Of a stretch of DNA of 64,000 nucleotides, positions 55,076 through 63,156 are shown in pieces. The translations under genes were made by a program, and so were the position numbers. The notes beneath the pieces are model-generated. The model ran no database searches, was not told where the DNA came from, and worked only from the letters and a program-made list of their open reading frames with translations. Where the stretch lies: contig NZ_JACSQG010000002.1 of assembly GCF_014836765.1 (NCBI RefSeq), positions 186,001 to 250,000 on the forward strand, read 5' to 3'. Positions within the stretch are counted from its first letter, which is position 1. Each line of letters begins with the position of its first letter. The DNA comes from Serpens gallinarum (GTDB lineage: Bacteria > Pseudomonadota > Gammaproteobacteria > Pseudomonadales > Pseudomonadaceae).

Positions 55076-57684
55076 TTCCCTGCCCACCGGCTTCCCTGTG
55101 CGTACCAGCCCAGCGATTCCAATAGGTGCGTAATCCACTCGCCTATGACCTCGGCGTAGGCCACCGGGCAAAACGAGGCATAGTTATCCTGGGGCTCCTC
55201 TCCGCGCAGCCAATGGCCCATGAACGCGCCCAGAGCTTCAGCAGGGCAGCCACGCTCGAACAGCTCTGTACGGAGGAATTTTCGGTAGGCATTGATGCGA
55301 TGTGGGTGGTAGCCAGCCACCTGCTCCATATGTTGGTAAATAGTGGCGGGCCTGATTTCCACGCGACGTGTACCGCTTTCGCTGAACGACAGGAAAAATC
55401 CACGAGACCACCTGTCGTCTTCTTCCAAAGAGGCAGAGCTGATGAAGTCTTTCGTGATTGCCGCGCAATGCGCGAAATACTGAACCAACTGTCGATGCAG
55501 CATTGCGGGTAGGCAGACCAGCCGGCTCATGTGCCGATCTCCGCTGTCTTTATCGGCGATAGCGCCTATGCCCAGCAGAGGATCGAATTCATCGACGTAC
55601 CGCAGGGGGTTGCGGATAGCCCGGCAGCCGGTGGACAGCATGAACATCTGCACGACCCATAGGGTATAGGCGTTATGCCAGGCGATCTGGTCGACCAAGC
55701 CGGATGACGGCTTCTTACGCAGGATGCTCGCCAGGGCTTTTACATTGACCGAAATCGTTTCGGGCAGCAGGCAGTGCGTCGCGCCTACCGAACCTTCTTG
55801 GTCAATCTCCTCGACCTTAGCCGGCTCGTAGGCGAGGCCGGCACAGGCATAGACCAGCTGTAGTACCCGCTCTAGGGAGGCCACGTAGAGGCGTCGCAAA
55901 TGGTTAGCACTGGGTTGCAGGTAATATTGAGGCGTTTGCGCAGAGGGCACGCGTACACCTGACAGCATTCCAGCAGCAGCGATGTCATGGGTATCGATGA
56001 CGAGCTGGTGAAACAGATAGTTTCGGATCTTGCTGAGCGTAAACCGGGACTCACCCTTACCCAGAATCCCAAGAACCACTCTGACCTCTGCCTCCAGCTC
56101 CTCTGTTTGATACGTAAAAACACGATTGGACACGCGAGGAAAACGCCTGAGCAGCGTATGGATCAGTGCAGAACTGCCGGCCAAATCGGGCAGTAGCAGG
56201 CGTGACTGTGACAGGCGAATGCCGGATGTAGCCTGCCAGCGCTCATCGCCCACTAACTCGGGCCTACGAACAATCAAGCTGAACTGTCCGGGCGTTCCCC
56301 TGATCAGGGCTACTCCGTCCGTGCAATCCTCAACCTGATCCACCACAGTCAGTTGTACCACCTGGGTCGGGGGCTGACCCAACCATAGGCTAATGTGCAT
56401 CATGACGACTGCTTCCATACGCAACTGGAGTCGCGACCTGTCCTGGGTGCGATCTAGTTCTTGGCTGCATGTCTCAAACAAATCGCTGGCACCGAAAAGC
56501 AAATCCCTCAGCTCCGCCAGCGTGAATCGTGCATACGTGAACGGCAGTTGCTGCCGGCTCCGTACGATGTGACTCTCGATGCCCTGCTGGCTGAGCAGGT
56601 CAGCGACGAAGGGTCGCTCAGCACCATCATCGTCCAGCACCCAGATCTCGGCGGGAGGACTCAATTCATCCGGAGCCAGATCACATTCATCCGTATCGCC
56701 CGTCTGGGATTCGGTGAGAATTTGGTAGTGGCCAGGCAATTGGTCCGGATCATCTGGATCCCCAATGGGAAAACCGCGGCGGTCCTCAGCAATGAAGTGC
56801 GTTAACTCCGGAGCGTCGGACTTCCTTCGCCTGCCGCGGCCGCCGCCTCCACTTGACCTCGTTGGCGGGGCTTCTCCGTGGCTGTAGCGAACCAGGCGGG
56901 TAACTGAGGCGAACAGCTCTGCTTGTTCTGATTTGGAGTCGCTTGCTGAAAACCCTCGACATGCCGCCAAGAAATTTCCAGTGGTGCCCCAAACCTTCAA
57001 TTCCGGCGGAACAATTAGAGAGCGTGCTTCGCATAGTCTCCTCAGATCCAAAAACGCGGCATAGCGCTGAGCAGATAGCAGTAACGGACAGGGGGCCTGG
57101 ATTGCCGCTAACAACTGAGCTACCAAACGGTAGTAGTCTGGGGCGTTCTCTGTATCTCTTGGGGCGTACCATAGCGCTGCGTAGGGAAATCCGTAGGTTT
57201 TTACACCCCGGCTCAGCACAGGGTTTCGGGTGGGAGGAGTTTCACCCAGCCAAAACCGCTCACCTAAACGCACCGAGATGTGGGGCTGCTTGCACAGCGA
57301 GACGATCCACTCGCAGGCGTCTTGCCATACGAGCGGATCACAGATTCCTATATTAATAGGTGAACTGAGATCGGATGCACGGAGTGCGCTGATCAGCCCA
57401 GTCACTATTCGTGGCAGATCGATTAGCTCAGGGTGTGCACCTATTGCATCGAGGATCTGGTTAATTCCCTGGGCGGATTGTCCCTGCTCAGAGGCCAGCA
57501 ACAAAAGAGCTTGCCGCCTGCTCATACATCGACCGCCCGGCCAATCGGCGGTAGTGCCACTAAACCTCGCCCGCTGTTGCACAGTAGTGTGTTTCCCATT
57601 TGATTGGAGCCTCGCATTCATTCCAGCCAAATGGTGCAGGCAAAATCTCAGAATGTCTTGAACCGACCATGCTCGATAATTCAA
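55072..57684 (-). CDS. Giant tyrosine-recombinase-like protein (about 870 aa), divergent active site
   Basis: The first 650 residues hold no domain I can name; a Gly/Arg-rich low-complexity part (SSGGGGRGRRRK) is present. The C-terminal part looks like a degenerate tyrosine recombinase: TGCRAIRNPL near 686, INAYRKFLRTEL near 800 in place of the HxxR block, FMGHWLRG near 822 and Tyr in QDNYASF near 833. The start is uncertain: the longest frame begins with TTG at 57684, and an ATG at 57621 is an alternative. It is translationally coupled to the 1030-aa protein. Confidence 0.7.
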   Translation of the reverse strand: MNYRAWSVQDILRFCLHHLAGMNARLQSNGKHTTVQQRARFSGTTADWPGGRCMSRRQALLLLASEQGQSAQGINQILDAIGAHPELIDLPRIVTGLISALRASDLSSPINIGICDPLVWQDACEWIVSLCKQPHISVRLGERFWLGETPPTRNPVLSRGVKTYGFPYAALWYAPRDTENAPDYYRLVAQLLAAIQAPCPLLLSAQRYAAFLDLRRLCEARSLIVPPELKVWGTTGNFLAACRGFSASDSKSEQAELFASVTRLVRYSHGEAPPTRSSGGGGRGRRRKSDAPELTHFIAEDRRGFPIGDPDDPDQLPGHYQILTESQTGDTDECDLAPDELSPPAEIWVLDDDGAERPFVADLLSQQGIESHIVRSRQQLPFTYARFTLAELRDLLFGASDLFETCSQELDRTQDRSRLQLRMEAVVMMHISLWLGQPPTQVVQLTVVDQVEDCTDGVALIRGTPGQFSLIVRRPELVGDERWQATSGIRLSQSRLLLPDLAGSSALIHTLLRRFPRVSNRVFTYQTEELEAEVRVVLGILGKGESRFTLSKIRNYLFHQLVIDTHDIAAAGMLSGVRVPSAQTPQYYLQPSANHLRRLYVASLERVLQLVYACAGLAYEPAKVEEIDQEGSVGATHCLLPETISVNVKALASILRKKPSSGLVDQIAWHNAYTLWVVQMFMLSTGCRAIRNPLRYVDEFDPLLGIGAIADKDSGDRHMSRLVCLPAMLHRQLVQYFAHCAAITKDFISSASLEEDDRWSRGFFLSFSESGTRRVEIRPATIYQHMEQVAGYHPHRINAYRKFLRTELFERGCPAEALGAFMGHWLRGEEPQDNYASFCPVAYAEVIGEWITHLLESLGWYAQGSRWAGK

Positions 57685-57831
57685 ACAGGCGTTTAAGTGC
57701 TGAGGCGGTGTGTTGTTGGCAGCGATAGCGGGGCAGGTAAGAGGTTTTTGGCTTGCCCCTTACTTGATTTCTGTCAATCTACTCATCCCCGCTGTTCCCG
57801 CCAAGAATCTTTTAAAGCCCCTGTTCTTGCT

Positions 57832-58233
57832 TCAGTTGTTGAGTTGGCTTTCTAGCTTCTCCTTCAGATACTCCAACGGGTTTACACCTTCCAAGCGTAA
57901 TTCGAAAATCTCTTTGCTGTGATAGGCGACCCAGGTGTTAAGCGCTTGGTGGTTGTTCTTCTCTTCGCCAGAACCAAGAATGCAAACCAGCTCCGTACCA
58001 TTGGGGTTCCCAAGGTAGTGGCTCAGGGTTGTAGCAATCTTCGTCATATACCCCTGTTCCTCCAGAGAGGCGATCTTATTTTCAAATAAATAATCGTTTG
58101 CCGGCTTAATAGCCCAATTGTTCAAAACAAACATCACATGGGGCAAACGCTTGATGTAATGGGAGTGATGAACATTCTCCGGGAAATTGGCAAAACGAAC
58201 ATCGTAAACATAGATGAGATTTTTATCTGGCAT
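57832..58233 (-). CDS. Small island protein, paralogue of the protein at 40788-41087
   Basis: This is a 133-residue protein of unknown function. Its C-terminal half, HYLGNPNGTELVCILGSGEEKN, then HQALNTWVAYHSKEIFELRLEGVNPLEYL, mirrors the protein next to the integrase. The N-terminal half (NLIYVYDVRFANFPEN) is extra. It lies 147 bp upstream of the giant recombinases on the same strand, behind an AT-rich leader, and is probably the first gene of that operon. Confidence 0.7.
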   Translation of the reverse strand: MPDKNLIYVYDVRFANFPENVHHSHYIKRLPHVMFVLNNWAIKPANDYLFENKIASLEEQGYMTKIATTLSHYLGNPNGTELVCILGSGEEKNNHQALNTWVAYHSKEIFELRLEGVNPLEYLKEKLESQLNN

Positions 58234-58690
58234 TTCTTTTATTCCGATCTTGGTTAATAACTTCGTGAAGTGGTTATTGGATTATCGCCAGGTTAATCCG
58301 GCGAGTTAATCCATGAAAACTGAGAATGGATGAAATTACAACACCCCGCTCTAGAGGGATGCCAGAATGCAAAATTGTTTCTGAGCAGCCAACTTACATT
58401 TTAACTTCTGAGAAAAAGAGGATTTTCTAAATCATTGAAAAACAAGGAAATTTATTTTTGCCAAATTAAATAATAAAACCTGAGAATCTAAATCTTATCC
58501 TTTATATTTTTTTGTTTTGATTTCCGTCCTGCTTAGATAAAAACGCATATAATAAAAATGTGATTCAGGTCACAAAGTTTTTTTCCTATGACTGCGTTAA
58601 TTGTTGGCCCATTCTCACCCTCGTCATGCGCTGAGGATGAAACTTAAAGCAAAAGCACAAGCGCCCAGCTGCTCGCAAGCCCAGGGAAAC
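58234..58690. other. AT-rich leader upstream of the recombinase operon
   Basis: These 457 bp, especially 58380-58600, are much richer in A+T than any other part of the window (runs such as TTTATATTTTTTTG). No coding region with good signals is present. It separates the minus-strand recombinase module from the repeat array, and probably carries its promoter. Nucleoid-protein silencing of horizontally acquired DNA is possible. Confidence 0.5.
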
Positions 58691-58737
58691 CTCATTGTCA
58701 TTCGACACTACGACCGGTCTGGCGCGGGATGAAGACC

Positions 58738-59710
58738 CCAGCATTGGCGGGGCTTTTAGGAATTAAGGGCCTCTGATCTCCCGAATTATCGGCCTGCCAT
58801 CTCCCGCCCCTGGACGGCGGGGTGTGGCGACGCCACAAAACCAGCATTGGCGCGGCCTTGGGGGCATTATGGTCCCGCCTTATCGGCCTGCCGACTCCCG
58901 GCCTGACGAGAGTGTGGTGACGCTGCCAACCCAGCATTGGCGCGGCATTGAGGGGATTACGGGCCTCTGACCCCCACCATATCGACCTGCCGACTCCCAG
59001 CCTTGGCTGGCGGGGTGTGGCGATCTGCCAACCCAGCATTGGCGCGGCCTTGGAGGATTATGGGCCTCTGATCTCCCACCATATCGACCTGCCGACTCCC
59101 GGCCTGACGAGAGTGTGGCGACGCTGCCAACCCAGCATTGGCGCGGCCTTGAGGGCATTATGGCCCTCTGATCTCCCGCCTTATCGACCTGCCGACTCCC
59201 GGCCTGACGAGAGTGTGGTGACGCTGCCAACCCAGCATTGGCGCGGCATTGAGGGGATTACGGGCCTCTGACCCCCACCATATCGACCTGCCGACTCCCA
59301 GCCTTGGCTGGCGGGGTGTGGCGATCTGCCAACCCAGCATTGGCGCGGCCTTGGAGGATTATGGGCCTCTGATCTCCCACCATATCGACCTGCCGACTCC
59401 CGGCCTGACGAGAGTGTGGCGACGCTGCCAACCCAGCATTGGCGCGGCCTTGAGGGCATTATGGCCCTCTGATCTCCCGCCTTATCGACCTGCCGACTCC
59501 CGGCCTGACGAGAGTGTGGTGACGCTGCCAACCCAGCATTGGCGCGGCATTGAGGGGATTACGGCCTCTGACCCCCCCACCATATCGACCTGCCGACTCC
59601 CGGCCTTGGCTGGCTGGGTGTGGCGATCTGCCAACCCAGCATTGGCGGGGCCTTGAGGATTATGGGCCTCTGATCTCCCACCATATCGACCTGCCGACTC
59701 CCGCCCTGGC
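58738..59710. repeat. Tandem array of about 100-bp repeats with a 301-bp higher-order unit
   Basis: Ten copies of CCAGCATTGGCG start at 58738, 58841, 58931, 59033, 59132, 59232, 59334, 59433, 59533 and 59636, spaced 90-103 bp. Each is followed by a Gly-rich dyad region and a TGCCGACTCCC-type element. Three adjacent monomers (102+99+100 bp) form a 301-bp unit: 58887-59262 is identical to 59188-59563. Inner dyads occur, for example GAGGGC/GCCCTC and CCAGCCTTGGCTGG. Frames open on both strands are byproducts of the repeats. The role is unknown. Confidence 0.93.
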
Positions 59711-59829
59711 GGACTGAGGCCGGGAGGTAGACGTGTCAATACGATGTTTGACTACCGCCGCGGCCGCCTCAGGCTGCGTCTTCCTACGATACCTATGGCA
59801 GTGATTCCTAAAAAACACTTTACAAATAC

Positions 59830-60063
59830 TCACTTCCATTTTGTCGAAGAGCTAAAGATTGGATCAATGTGCATTAGCGGCATTTTTGCCAATTTCTCCT
59901 CATTTTCCCCTGCCTGTAGCACATCGGCCTGGCTTGGATAATGGCGCAGCAGGAAAAGGGCGTCGTGGCGAATGCTATGTGGTAGGGAGGCGTCAAGGGA
60001 GAGTTCGACCAAAAAATCGTAAGTCTGCACCACTGCACGGGTACGTTCGTGTGGCAATGTCAT
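59830..60063 (-). CDS. BPSL0761-family protein
   Basis: This is a 77-residue protein. MTLPHERTRAVVQTYDFLVELS, then LPHSIRHDALFLLRHYPSQADVL, match the BPSL0761 family, common in genomic islands. The ATG at 60063 has GAGG about 10 bases upstream. A longer upstream frame is not supported. The function is unknown. Confidence 0.75.
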   Translation of the reverse strand: MTLPHERTRAVVQTYDFLVELSLDASLPHSIRHDALFLLRHYPSQADVLQAGENEEKLAKMPLMHIDPIFSSSTKWK

Positions 60064-60398
60064 TATTTTTGACCTCTTCAATGAGACAAACGCAGTACTT
60101 ACACCCCCAGTAGGATATAAGTACTTAGAGTCGATTGACCACGGAGCAAAGCGTTCTAGCAGGAAAAAGATACCCAATGAGCATAAGTCGATCATCAATG
60201 CAGTGTTGCCGATCTTACTGCGTTCAGCCCCCAGGTGACGGCGGGAGCTTATGGGGCTTTGCAATGCCGGCTTCAAGCCGTCATGGCACCGACACTACCG
60301 CCGGACTTTCCGTACAGAAACTTTAGCTTCGCCAATTGCCATTTTCAGATCTAACTCCTTTTTTGCTATGCTGCCGGCCTGCGCCGCGGGACTTAGCG

Positions 60399-60418
60399 GG
60401 CAGCGGCTTGCCGCTGCC
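60399..60418 (+). promoter_or_regulatory. Perfect hairpin in the leader of the AbrB-like gene
   Basis: A 9-bp stem GGCAGCGGC/GCCGCTGCC with a TT loop lies 43 bp upstream of the AbrB-like start. The 398-bp gap 60064-60461 holds nothing else I can support. It could be a leader structure or a terminator of upstream transcription. Confidence 0.4.
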
Positions 60419-60461
60419 TCCCCCTGCGGACACTTGAGCGAAATCATCTCTTGGAGTTTCG

Positions 60462-60707
60462 ATGAAACATTCCGTGGTGATTGAGGAGTGGGAAGGGGAC
60501 GGTGCTATTCGCGTGCCCGACGAAGTTCTGCAGGAAATGGGAGTCGACGTTGGAAGCACGCTCTACTTGCTTGAGGAGTATGTGGGCACCACCCGCTGCC
60601 TAGTGCTCAGTAAGACTCCGCGCATTCCTGACCGTGTTGATGAGCTGATTGGTCACTGGGAATCCTTCGGTAAGGTCGCAAGCGACTTGGGTGCTGAGAA
60701 TGAATGA
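60462..60707 (+). CDS. AbrB/SpoVT-like DNA-binding protein
   Basis: This is an 81-residue protein with a swapped-hairpin AbrB pattern: DGAIRVPDEVLQEMGVDVGSTLYLLEE. A C-terminal tail of about 30 residues (PDRVDELIGHWESFG) could bind a partner, as antitoxins do. A TTGGAG ribosome site precedes the ATG. Its last codons overlap the phosphatase start by 8 bp. No toxin of known type is next to it, so the partner may be the phosphatase-like protein. Confidence 0.65.
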   Translation: MKHSVVIEEWEGDGAIRVPDEVLQEMGVDVGSTLYLLEEYVGTTRCLVLSKTPRIPDRVDELIGHWESFGKVASDLGAENE

Positions 60708-61515
60708 GCTGGTTTCGACTTCCCACCTCATGGTGCATGACGTCATCTCTTTGGTTCTAAGCGCCGGAGCCCTCATCAGTGCTGAAACCGCCCGACCAGG
60801 AGGGCCACGCGGAGTAGGAGACAAGGCGGATATCGACGTCGAAGTGGAGCTTTTGCTTCGCGAAGGGCTTCTACGAGTAAAGGAGTGTGACTTCTGGGGA
60901 GAGGAAACGGGGAGCGTGCTAACGGGAGCGCGTCACTGCTGGGTGGTGGATCCAAATGATGGAACCACGGATTTCCTAGCAGGCAGGCCTGGATCGGCCA
61001 TTTCTGTAGGCCTACTCAGGGATTCAGTACCAGTTCTGGGCGTCGTATATGCGCCCATTTCCGTGCGCGGTCCTGACTGCATTGCTTGGCAATACGGCAT
61101 GTCTGGCCTGTTGCGCAATGGCCTACACGTTTGTCCCGATGTGAATGCTTTACAGCTCGACGCGAACTCCGTTGTATTCGTCAGCACAGCCGCCTACCAG
61201 CAGCCGGAGCTGAACGCCGCGCTTTGTGCTCCAGCGCGCTTCAGCCCGATGCCGAGCATCGCTTACCGCCTCGCTCGTGTGGCCGCTTGCGATGGCATCG
61301 CGGGAGTTTCGCTCTACTCTGTCTCACCGCACGACGTGGTCGCCGGCCATGCCTTGCTTAGGGCTGCTGGTGGAGATTTGCTTGATCAGGATGGCCAACC
61401 GATTCGTTATGACGAGCTTAATAAGCCACTTTGCCAGAGCTGTTTCGGTGGCAATGTGTCGGCCAGTCAGCGCTTGGCGGCTCGACCGTGGCGGCAACAG
61501 CTTTCGATTACTTAA
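60700..61515 (+). CDS. Inositol-monophosphatase-superfamily phosphatase (CysQ-like)
   Basis: This is a 271-residue Mg-dependent phosphatase-like protein. The metal motifs are GEETG near residue 66 and DPNDGTTDFLAG near 83 (normally DPIDGTTNF). The last motif, SPHDVVAGHALLRAAGG, keeps the Asp but lacks the usual preceding Trp. Relatives hydrolyse inositol phosphates or 3'-phosphoadenosine nucleotides. Overlap with the AbrB-like gene implies coupled expression. The substrate in this island is unknown. Confidence 0.78.
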   Translation: MNELVSTSHLMVHDVISLVLSAGALISAETARPGGPRGVGDKADIDVEVELLLREGLLRVKECDFWGEETGSVLTGARHCWVVDPNDGTTDFLAGRPGSAISVGLLRDSVPVLGVVYAPISVRGPDCIAWQYGMSGLLRNGLHVCPDVNALQLDANSVVFVSTAAYQQPELNAALCAPARFSPMPSIAYRLARVAACDGIAGVSLYSVSPHDVVAGHALLRAAGGDLLDQDGQPIRYDELNKPLCQSCFGGNVSASQRLAARPWRQQLSIT

Positions 61516-61626
61516 TGTCGACAGTCTGTTCAGGCTCCATTTCAGTCAGAAAATCCGTAGCGAGGTTTGGGGGGCCGGCTCGTTTCTCAACTGGTGAGCT
61601 GCCCAGGCTGTGTACCAGCCGGTTCC

Positions 61627-61714
61627 TCACGGCTTAGGCTTGCATATGCATGCTGTGGGAGCATCGGATCAATAGCCATTATGGTTGCCTATGTGGAGCT
61701 CTGGCTCCGCTTGG
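61627..61714. repeat. Diverged direct repeat, copy A
   Basis: This segment resembles 62430-62512 over about 80 bp. Shared blocks include CACGGCTT, GATCA, TAGC, CCTAT and CGCTTGG, in the same order. It lies upstream of the DUF2384 gene in a non-coding gap. Confidence 0.5.
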
Positions 61715-61796
61715 AAGGCAGCATCGCTGGCCATCAGCTGTTCATTCTGTAGTTGCTATTATGAGCGTTGTAGCCTTCAACGTGGGCAGGGCATTC

Positions 61797-62021
61797 ATGA
61801 AGAATTCTGACGCCCCCGATCATGCAAACGCTAAGCAGTTCGCAAAGATCGAGGCACTGGCTGTACAGATGTTCGAGGAACCGGCTCGGGCTGAATGGTG
61901 GCTGTCATCCTCTAATATCGCTCTCGCGGGGAGATCACCTCGCTCGATTTGCACAGATGAACATGGAGCTACGCTCGTTAAGCGATTACTCCACGCTATT
62001 GAATTCGGCGGTGTTGTTTGA
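61797..62021 (+). CDS. MbcA/ParS/Xre-type antitoxin domain protein (DUF2384)
   Basis: This is a 74-residue protein whose core, IEALAVQMFEEPARAEWWLSSSNIALAGRSPRSICTDEHGATLVKRLLHAIEFG, is the toxin-binding domain of Xre/MbcA/ParS antitoxins. The usual N-terminal helix-turn-helix is absent. The RES-domain or similar toxin is not visible nearby. The ATG at 61797 (AGGG upstream) is preferred over 61761, with limited confidence. Confidence 0.65.
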   Translation: MKNSDAPDHANAKQFAKIEALAVQMFEEPARAEWWLSSSNIALAGRSPRSICTDEHGATLVKRLLHAIEFGGVV

Positions 62022-62046
62022 CCGGGCGTTATTAAGAGTGATCGTG

Positions 62047-62337
62047 ATGCAAGAGCCAACTCGGCTGCATGCCGAAATCGTTTGTGATGTGTGTGGCAGC
62101 CATACCCAAGTACTGGGCTTCGGCCAACAGTTCGGTACCTTGCAGGCAAGTTGGGGGTATGGATCACAACACGATGGCGAAGTCTACCGAGTGCACCTGT
62201 GCGAGCCATGCTTTTTCTGCACGCTAGCTAATCTGCGGCGAGAGCAACGTATTCACACTATGTTTGATGACGACCAGCCGGCCGATGAGCATGAGTTTGG
62301 GCGGATTGCCCGCGATAACTTCTTTGGCGACGTGTAA
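62047..62337 (+). CDS. Cys-rich small protein, function unknown
   Basis: This is a 96-residue protein with two CxxC-like pairs: CDVCG near residue 13 and CEPCFFC near 54. They are likely to bind zinc. The C-terminus is acidic (MFDDDQPADEHEF). It follows the DUF2384 gene by 25 bp. I do not recognise the family; proteins of this kind occur in integrative elements. Confidence 0.55.
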   Translation: MQEPTRLHAEIVCDVCGSHTQVLGFGQQFGTLQASWGYGSQHDGEVYRVHLCEPCFFCTLANLRREQRIHTMFDDDQPADEHEFGRIARDNFFGDV

Positions 62338-62429
62338 TTGATCGTAATGAGCCGAACATCCGCTCGATGATGTTGCGTTGCGGATGCGTAGGGCCATCGA
62401 AGAGCTGGGATTGTACTGGCCGTTTTTTT

Positions 62430-62512
62430 CACGGCTTGAGCCTGCTTATGTATGCGTGGAACATCAGATCAGTAGCATATGCTTACCTATGCGTAACTCG
62501 GGCTACGCTTGG
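62430..62512. repeat. Diverged direct repeat, copy B
   Basis: This is the second copy of the about 80-bp segment at 61627-61714, in the same orientation. It lies between the Cys-rich gene and the small membrane protein. Confidence 0.5.
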
Positions 62513-62599
62513 TAAACCATCTACTCCAAAGCGGTATCATGCCGTCTAGAAAATAAGCAAATTACTTCGTGCGTTGTGCTTACAAGAGGTTTGAATGCC

Positions 62600-62707
62600 A
62601 TGACATTTGTACACGTTTTCGCTGTGATCCTCGGTTTCATCGTCATCGTCGGAGTTACTGGTTATGTTTTGGCCGAGCATCTGGACAAAAAATACGGCAC
62701 GGGGTGA
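62600..62707 (+). CDS. 35-residue single-pass membrane peptide
   Basis: This is a short frame with AAGAGG 10 bases before the ATG. It encodes one hydrophobic helix (VFAVILGFIVIVGVTGYVLA) and a charged tail (EHLDKKYGTG). The composition is typical of small membrane proteins. No homology is claimed. It could be a type I-like toxin or a regulatory peptide, but that is only by shape. Confidence 0.4.
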   Translation: MTFVHVFAVILGFIVIVGVTGYVLAEHLDKKYGTG

Positions 62708-62844
62708 CCGAACAGCTAAGCGCATCACTCTGCAGCACAGACAGAGCACTGGCGTTTCCCTAGGGTCGACTACTGGGGGCCCTGCTGTACACAACATCAC
62801 TACGCAAAGGTGCAGAGATATTGCTTGAGCTCGATGTCAGGGAG

Positions 62845-63072
62845 CTATGGGAGCAAGTTCAAGCGTGCGTTGAACCATTTGTGTCCAGCGCGCCGCACGC
62901 TGCCGGCTGCCACGCAACGGATGGCATTACTTGGAAGTCCATGCTGGCGCAACCAGCGCTGTGACATTCAGACATTTACAAGCTGCGCGTCCAAGCCTAA
63001 GCGCTCTGTTATCACCTGGGGCGGGATCTCACCACGAATGGCACAGATGGCAGCTTGCTTAGTAGCCGTCAT
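62845..63072 (-). pseudogene. Small ORF interrupted by in-frame TGA
   Basis: A minus-strand frame starts at 63072 with GGGAG upstream, reads 34 codons (TKQAAICAIRGEIPPQVITER...) and meets TGA at 62968-62970. The same frame then resumes at an adjacent ATG for 40 more codons (SQRWLRQHGLPSNAIRC...). It could be a broken 75-codon gene, two short genes or noise. I do not recognise it. Confidence 0.35.
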
Positions 63073-63156
63073 ATTTCTGCTCCCTTATGTCTACCTAAGT
63101 TAGATCCCTTGTCTCAGGATCGCAGGGCTATTGAGGCGAACACCCCGCCAGCAGTT

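Noticed and set aside
58738-59710. CRISPR array
   Set aside because: The stretches between the repeated elements are themselves repeated and not unique spacers, the period is about 100 bp, and there is no cas1.
58738-59710. Integron attC array
   Set aside because: The units lack the GTTRRRY-type core sites and have no cassette genes between them.
58698-59739. Several long open frames on both strands in the repeat array
   Set aside because: They repeat the same residues every 301 bp, occur on both strands, shift frame between copies and lack start signals. They are products of the repeats.
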